Below are positions 59,251-64,000 of a stretch of DNA of 64,000 nucleotides, piece after piece. Source of the stretch: Platycnemis pennipes. Its lineage: Eukaryota > Arthropoda > Insecta > Odonata > Platycnemididae. Numbering within the stretch: the first letter of the stretch is position 1; every line of letters begins with the position of its first letter. The position numbers and the translations under genes were made by a program. Under the pieces are notes generated by a model, which was given only the letters and a program-made list of their open reading frames with translations, had not been told where the DNA came from and did no database searches. Location: positions 9,613,131 through 9,677,130 of the forward strand of contig OW121854.1 of assembly GCA_933228895.1 (NCBI GenBank). The letters run 5' to 3'.

Positions 59251-59801
59251 ATCTCACGAAGCCTAACCTAGTACTTCCTTTGGTTCCTTAGCGTCTCTGA
59301 CCCCTTCCCCACACATCCCATACTTTTTCACTCTCTCTATCCATGTCACTCCTCTCTCCCTCCGAGCATGGCGGAGAGACTCATTGGCTCCGTGACCTCC
59401 CCTGACCTTTCAACTCCCATAAAGTGGTGCAGGGGAGGATATTGCCGAATCGGCCCTTCGTACACCTCGGGGCTTGATCTTCCGACTCTGGACGCCTTGA
59501 TCCCATAAAGACGCGAGAGGGGCCCACAACGGGGGGTGTTATACAGGAGGAGGGCGTAGTCGCGAGGTGGGGGCCTGCGTCGGGAAGGGAGGGGCCCTCG
59601 GATGGACGGGTAATCCGCGCCGCTCTACGGCACCCGAATCCCCAAGTGCCCATCTCAGAAGGCGCGGTCGTGAGAGACGGAAGAACTACGACCCGAAGGC
59701 CAATGGGGGGCGAGGCGGGGAGGTACTTTGCCGCTCACGTTTTGAAAAAGCGAACTACCTACCCGTTAGTCTCTCTCACACGGAATCATTAAAGAAGAGA
59801 T
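59251..59801. other. CpG-rich unassigned sequence
   Basis: Overlapping opposed frames (59381-59803) lie in GC-rich DNA and none was recognised. It ends at MITE-1 copy D. Confidence 0.4.
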
Positions 59802-59804
59802 AAT

Positions 59805-60345
59805 GGGGTCGTTTACCATGTTTTTATTGCTGAATCTGATAGAGTTTGTAAAATACAAATACCCGTATTTTTCCGTTTTTTGATCCCTCAATTATTTCTC
59901 GAGTTCTAAGCGGCGAAAAACTGATATTTTTAACCCTTTCGGAAAAGTGGGCGTGGTGCAACCTATGACGTATATCGACTTGGTCCAATCACAACTGAGC
60001 CCGCGAAGTACTTTGCCTTATCGCACTGGGGGGGGGGAGGGGGGGGGCAACAGCTGACTCTGCTAATTGGAGCAGCTGAGACAGCATCTGTGCTAACAGA
60101 CCTTCCGGGAACCCCCCTCCACTCCCTTCCCTTCCTCTAAAAGATGTCAAAGACATGAGAAAAAAGGCGTCAATGATATCAGAGCAGCTTTTTCAGTGGG
60201 CGTCACCTTTTCTTTATTTTAATTTTGGATTTACGAGTTAATGGTTGTGGTTGGAATATTAATTTTTTCACTAAAATTCTTTTTTCGTTTCCATCTAACA
60301 ATTTCGTGCACAAAATTGCGATTTCGGTTTCGAGTAAACGCCCCC
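59805..60345 (+). mobile_element. MITE-1 copy D
   Basis: This 541-bp element is collinear with copies A-C. It begins GGGGTCGTTTAC after AAT (59802-59804) and ends GTAAACGCCCCC, followed by ATT rather than AAT. The internal G-run has expanded to ten Gs, one A and nine Gs (60028-60047). TGACGTCA is lost (GGCGTCA). Confidence 0.88.
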
Positions 60346-62726
60346 ATTCCGGGGGTTGACGATTACTACTTCACCGCCTGATGGATGAAAAACCAGGTGC
60401 CATAAAATGCCACTCCTTCAGATGTAAAAATAAGGTTGGAAAAACCCATATCCCACATCTATTTTCACACTTTTTAAGTGGCCATCGTTCAATTCAAAGA
60501 ACAGCCCAAGAATGACTAAAAAGAGCTAATATTCAACAGTTCCGCTGAAACCTTTCAGGTGCAGCAATCATAAAAGGTGGTGCAATTACTTTCTTAACGT
60601 CACACGCAACTACTTAAGTGCCATCGTCATGTGAATTTCGTGTACACTATCAAGTATTCTTTCTTTTCAACTCTAAAAATAATGGTGGGTGCATCAAGAA
60701 GGTGAAGTATCATTTGCATTTAGTGGTCTATGATGGCACCATAAGAAGGTGGCAAACCCGGACTTAAAACCCGGACCCGGATATTATGAAACTCTGATTT
60801 TCCACATTTTTCACCCCACCCTACCCCAATAAAACGGTCATCAACATTCTCTTTTACCCCCATCCATAAATTACATAAACATTCAAATATATCCTTTTCT
60901 TTTTGTGAATGACACAGCATATTCTTTCTAAACACCTTATTTATTTCTCAATACTCTTATCTACTCATTTGTATCATCGTTATCATTTGAACATTATAGT
61001 ATATCTTTCTCCCAACGTGACAGAGTGGTTGTGGGCTCGACCCAACATCACTGGTGGTGTCAAATCGTAGATGGCCCTATTTATCCTCCCCTTAGCGTCA
61101 TTTAATATTTTTATGGCCCTTAAATTTACATTGAATTGCCTCCGAGCCTGAGATATCAAGCAAAAGAATGAAAATCGGAACAAAGATTTGGTGGGTTTGC
61201 TATAACAGAAGGAACAGTTTTGTTAAGTAAGGAGTAAGCTGGGTGAATGCCAGCGTGGTACTGATAAAGATAGGAGAAGAATTCTTTTGCCCACTTCTCA
61301 CAAAGAATCTTGAGTCGGGATGTAAGCAGAATTTTGGTGTTGGTTGAGGATTTTTATATGTACTCAAGTGCCAAACAAGTACCCTTAATATATGTCTGGG
61401 ACAAAATCAACGCGTAACTTCGATTTTGTATGTGAGATGGGCAGAGATGAGTGCAATCTATCTCTTTACGTTCTCAGTGATTGTGTCCGTAGCCTATACT
61501 TCAAAAAGTAGTTATGTTTACCGTACACCCTACACGTTGCAGTACAAGTTGATTAGGTTCTAGCCTTTATAATGATAGCGCTCCCGTTATCGCTTATGAA
61601 ATGCTTATAGGAGAGTAAATACGTGATCGCTAATCTTCAAATTTTGCCTTGTGCTTCAACTCACTATTTTCAATTTGTAGCAAAAGTCCCCTCTCGCTAT
61701 AACAACATCCTATTTTTACTTCATAAGGACTAACTTAATATATAATAGCTTTATATAAAAAGCTTGATATTCAATGAAAGCAAACCTTTATTTGCGCAAA
61801 TTAGAAAAATGTATTAGAACGGTAGAAAAATTTAATTTTACAGGTATAGTATATTGGAAATTATTTTTTTCAATTTAAATTCGTCATGAAACTTTATTTC
61901 GAAAAACAATTTGATGCAGGAAAATATAGAAGAGCTAGAGTTTTCCACATTCTTATTATAGAAATCTAGACCTTTTTTAATAGATTCAGTTGTGCAATTA
62001 TTTGCACCGCAACGAAATCCTTAACGTGGGAAGCGCTGAACACATGTTGTAAGCGTATGAAGTGGCGCCTGAATAAACATGGAACTACCCAAGAAAGTGA
62101 TTCACCTTTAGCGTGCTTTTAAGAGCGTAGCAGGACTTAGCAAGCAACCCACGCAACGAAAATGGAAGTCGCAATTTTGCCCTCACCTTTCTCGACAGCC
62201 GTCCTCAGAAAGCAACAGCGTATAAACAAATCTATAAGGAAAAGCCCTAAAAGAAAATGGATTACTCTACGATACAACGCCAGCCTTACGTTTCTCATGA
62301 CAGAAATAAGAATAAAAAAATAAATTAGTCATGTAGATTACGTTTATTCCCAGGAAAATGAAGATGAGCACGGATGTGAAAGGAAAAACACGACATCTAG
62401 CACAAATCCGTATCAAATGTGCTATATGGTTAACTAGTTTAAAGACACGAAGTATTATAAAGATAATTACCTGTATTGACATCGGGGATCAGTATCAAGA
62501 TGGGAATAGGGCCAACGCTACCTCAAATTCCATCACGGACTGAATTTTCACGCACGAAACTTATAATTCCTATCTAGAGCAATCTCAGAGTATTATTTTT
62601 TCAGGGCAATCAATCTTTGCTTTCCTGGAATTAAAAGAGAAAGCTGCTTCATAGCTGTCTCAGTGATAATTTATATGAAAATGCGATTAGACCTGAATTA
62701 GAACTGGATTGTACCCTAAATTCGAT
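60346..62726. other. Unassigned AT-rich sequence
   Basis: No recognised gene or repeat family was seen. Confidence 0.4.
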
Positions 62727-62827
62727 CTAAGGTTTCCGCGGCGTTCCTTGTCGATGAAATCGGCTTTCGGGCGTTCCTCCGCGTCCGGGTGGCGACAACA
62801 GTTTCTCCAGCCATCCTGCTGGCATCT

Positions 62828-63094
62828 TTAGGTCAGAAGTGACAATGCATCAAAATTGTCCGTCTTAAATAAGGGGGCTAGGAACCTTAGGCAGTCCGGC
62901 GAAGAAGATTCTTTGGATTGATTCGAAGAAGAGTTAGTCTGGATATGGTGTTTGACGATGACATAAGATGGTATAGTGTCAGAATCTCTGCATCGTTGAA
63001 GAAAAGCCAATGAGGAGAGAAGTTTATGCATCGTCACTTCTGACCTGAAGACGCCAGCAGGATGGCTGGAGAAACTGTTGTCGCCAAGAGACAC
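62828..63094 (-). pseudogene. Penelope-like element ORF, N-terminal fragment
   Basis: The 88-codon frame begins inside the module at 63094. The segment TMHKLLSSLAFLQRCRDSDT followed by IPSYVIVK resembles the N-terminal region of Penelope-like proteins. These typically have a leucine-rich helix, then FL.RCRD, a short gap, IP.G and a basic stretch. A serine/asparagine-rich run follows, and the frame ends within the opposite module. No reverse-transcriptase or GIY-YIG endonuclease part is present, so it is at most a fragment. The family call comes from memory of the motif and needs a profile search. A chance frame is the alternative. Confidence 0.4.
63045..63074 (+). ncRNA. Hammerhead-core-like motif
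   Basis: CTGAAGA (63045-63051) is followed by CGCCAGC-AGGATG-GCTGGA, a 5-bp GC-rich stem, and GAAA (63071-63074), then CTGTTG. This is among the best-paired cores in the window. The inverted copy at 62802-62831 has CTAAAGA in place of CTGAAGA. Confidence 0.5.
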
Positions 63095-63120
63095 CGAGAC
63101 GCGGAGGAACTCCAGAAAGC

Positions 63121-63352
63121 CGATAGGACTGAAGGCGTCGCTGTGTGGAATTTTGTTACGGTATTTATGGTAACGAATTAAATAAAACTTTTAGTCAATT
63201 CCACACCTTTTTTTTAAAATAACCGACCTAGGTTTCGACAAATTTCTGTCATTCTCAAGGGCCTTGAGAATGACAAAAATTTCTCTTAACCTAGGTCGGT
63301 TATTTAAAAGAAAAGTGTGGAATTGACTAAAAGTTTTATTTTACTCGTTACC
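63121..63352. repeat. Foldback element Y, copy 2
   Basis: The left arm at about 63143-63260 and right arm at 63262-63350 are inverted copies meeting at the palindrome ATTCTCAAGGGCCTTGAGAA (63251-63271 region). The outer part matches 16118-16300 (GTGTGGAATT, AATAAAACTT, AGTCAATTCCACAC). The inner part, ACCGACCTAGGTTTCGACA, is absent from copy 1 and carries a GAAA-CCTAGG motif on the minus strand. Confidence 0.8.
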
Positions 63353-63405
63353 ATGCCCGAAAGTCGATTTCATCGACAAGGAACGCCGCGGAAACCTTAG
63401 ATCAA

Positions 63406-64000
63406 ATTTGATTTGAAACGCCTCTACGGGGAGGACATTTTCAGGAAGACTAGGAGATTCCAGAAGCTACGACGGAAGAAGTGTAAACTTGAACAATGAA
63501 ATTTTGTTACTTGGCTTATGCTCTAGTTATTTCTTACTGGTGCATAATTCTAGTGTCAAAAGATTTCTACATTTACAGGTGTGAAAAAGTATTATTCAAG
63601 TATTATTACTTTTGGAAACGTGGGAAAAACGATACGATTTTGTAAATTAGGGATATTTCCCGGGACTATTCATCATCATAGGGCACAGGTCTTGGGATCC
63701 GGGACTCTTCTGCAAATGCCGGGACTATTGGCTACCTTAAACAAAAAGGGAACAAAAAAAGTGGATGAAAGACACTTTGCCAGGTTTCAGAGTGCAGAAG
63801 AGGATTGAAGCAAAAACGATGGGTGAGCGAGGGAAAGAGTGGGGTAAAGTAGATAATTCGAAGGTGAAAAGTCAGGGAGATGTGCTTAATTAAAGGGGGG
63901 TCAAATATTAGAATCGCGGGCTCTGTAAGGAAGGACGTAAAAGTCGTCGTACATATATGGAGAAGAGTAGGCAGGGAATGTTTATCAGCCTAATAATGTC
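63406..64000. other. Unassigned sequence to window end
   Basis: A 75-codon plus frame at 63581-63808 is unrecognised. Purine-rich DNA follows. Confidence 0.4.

Larger units (their letters stand above)
62727..63405. mobile_element. Composite Penelope-like element remnant with inverted pseudo-LTR-like modules
   Basis: Three copies of one module are present. One is minus (62727-62850), one plus (63027-63130), and one is a partial plus copy (63353-63405). They share GGTTTCCGCGGCGTTCC, CGATGAAATCGGCTTTC and CCAGCCATCCTGCTGGC or their complements. Between the first two lies a minus-strand frame with a Penelope-like N-terminus (62828-63094). Between the second and third lies foldback Y (63121-63352). 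Hammerhead-like cores occur at 63045-63074 (+), and in weakened form at 62802-62831 (-) and 63233-63260 (-). Pseudo-LTRs in either orientation and hammerhead motifs are known traits of Penelope-like elements. The assignment rests on these combined traits, without a preserved catalytic domain. Confidence 0.55.

Noticed and set aside
1..64000. CRISPR arrays, bacterial operons, ribosome-binding sites or phage genes
   Set aside because: No regularly spaced repeats and no dense co-directional coding; the base composition and SINE/LINE content are those of an animal nuclear genome.

Overview
The window is eukaryotic, AT-rich and dominated by interspersed repeats. I found no host protein-coding gene, rRNA gene or convincing functional tRNA gene. 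The repeat content (tRNA-derived SINEs, 5'-truncated non-LTR retrotransposons whose 3' ends carry a GTAGAT-type or ATG-type microsatellite, short inverted-repeat DNA elements, Penelope-like fragments) fits an arthropod, most likely an insect. This is inference from element types, and I cannot name a species. The stretch is probably intergenic DNA or the inside of long introns. Nearly all open frames are short chance frames; the only ones with recognisable protein relatives are broken retroelement pieces.

Main repeat families. (1) MITE-1, about 520-547 bp, ends GGGGTCG/CGCCCC, four copies at 130-676, 11137-11658, 28734-29277 (reversed) and 59805-60345; two copies have an AAT target duplication, and the first sits inside a SINE. 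(2) MITE-2, 711-736 bp, ends AGGAGGTT/AACCTCCT with a TA duplication, at 7574-8309 (inside another SINE) and 27302-28012. (3) SINE-A, a tRNA-derived SINE of about 325 bp (best copy 12301-12625), plus other tRNA-headed SINEs. (4) LINE-1, reverse-transcriptase C-terminal fragments (3.0-3.7, 26.5-27.0, 54.9-55.0, 55.4-55.8, 58.8-59.3 kb) and a conserved 3' tail that also occurs alone. (5) LINE-2, another reverse-transcriptase C-terminus (12.8-13.2, 14.8-15.1, 16.8-17.1, 26.6, 42.1-42.5, 46.8-47.1 kb). (6) Foldback elements at 4.2, 16.1-16.4, 43.4, 49.9-50.5 and 62.7-63.4 kb.

The least ordinary signal is a recurring CTGANGA - short stem - GAAA motif, the core signature of hammerhead ribozymes. 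It occurs in the foldback elements at 50.1-50.5 and 62.7-63.4 kb, alone at 38.04 and 53.87 kb, and in decayed form at 43.4 kb. At 62.8-63.1 kb it lies beside a minus-strand frame that resembles the N-terminal part of Penelope-like element proteins, a class known to carry hammerhead motifs in its pseudo-LTRs.

The insertions give a relative history: SINE-A copies were hit by MITE-1 and by MITE-2, and a 91-bp LINE-2 3' end with a 10-bp target duplication landed inside a LINE-1 3' region. Between the repeats lie long AT-rich stretches and several CpG-rich patches in which I recognise nothing.
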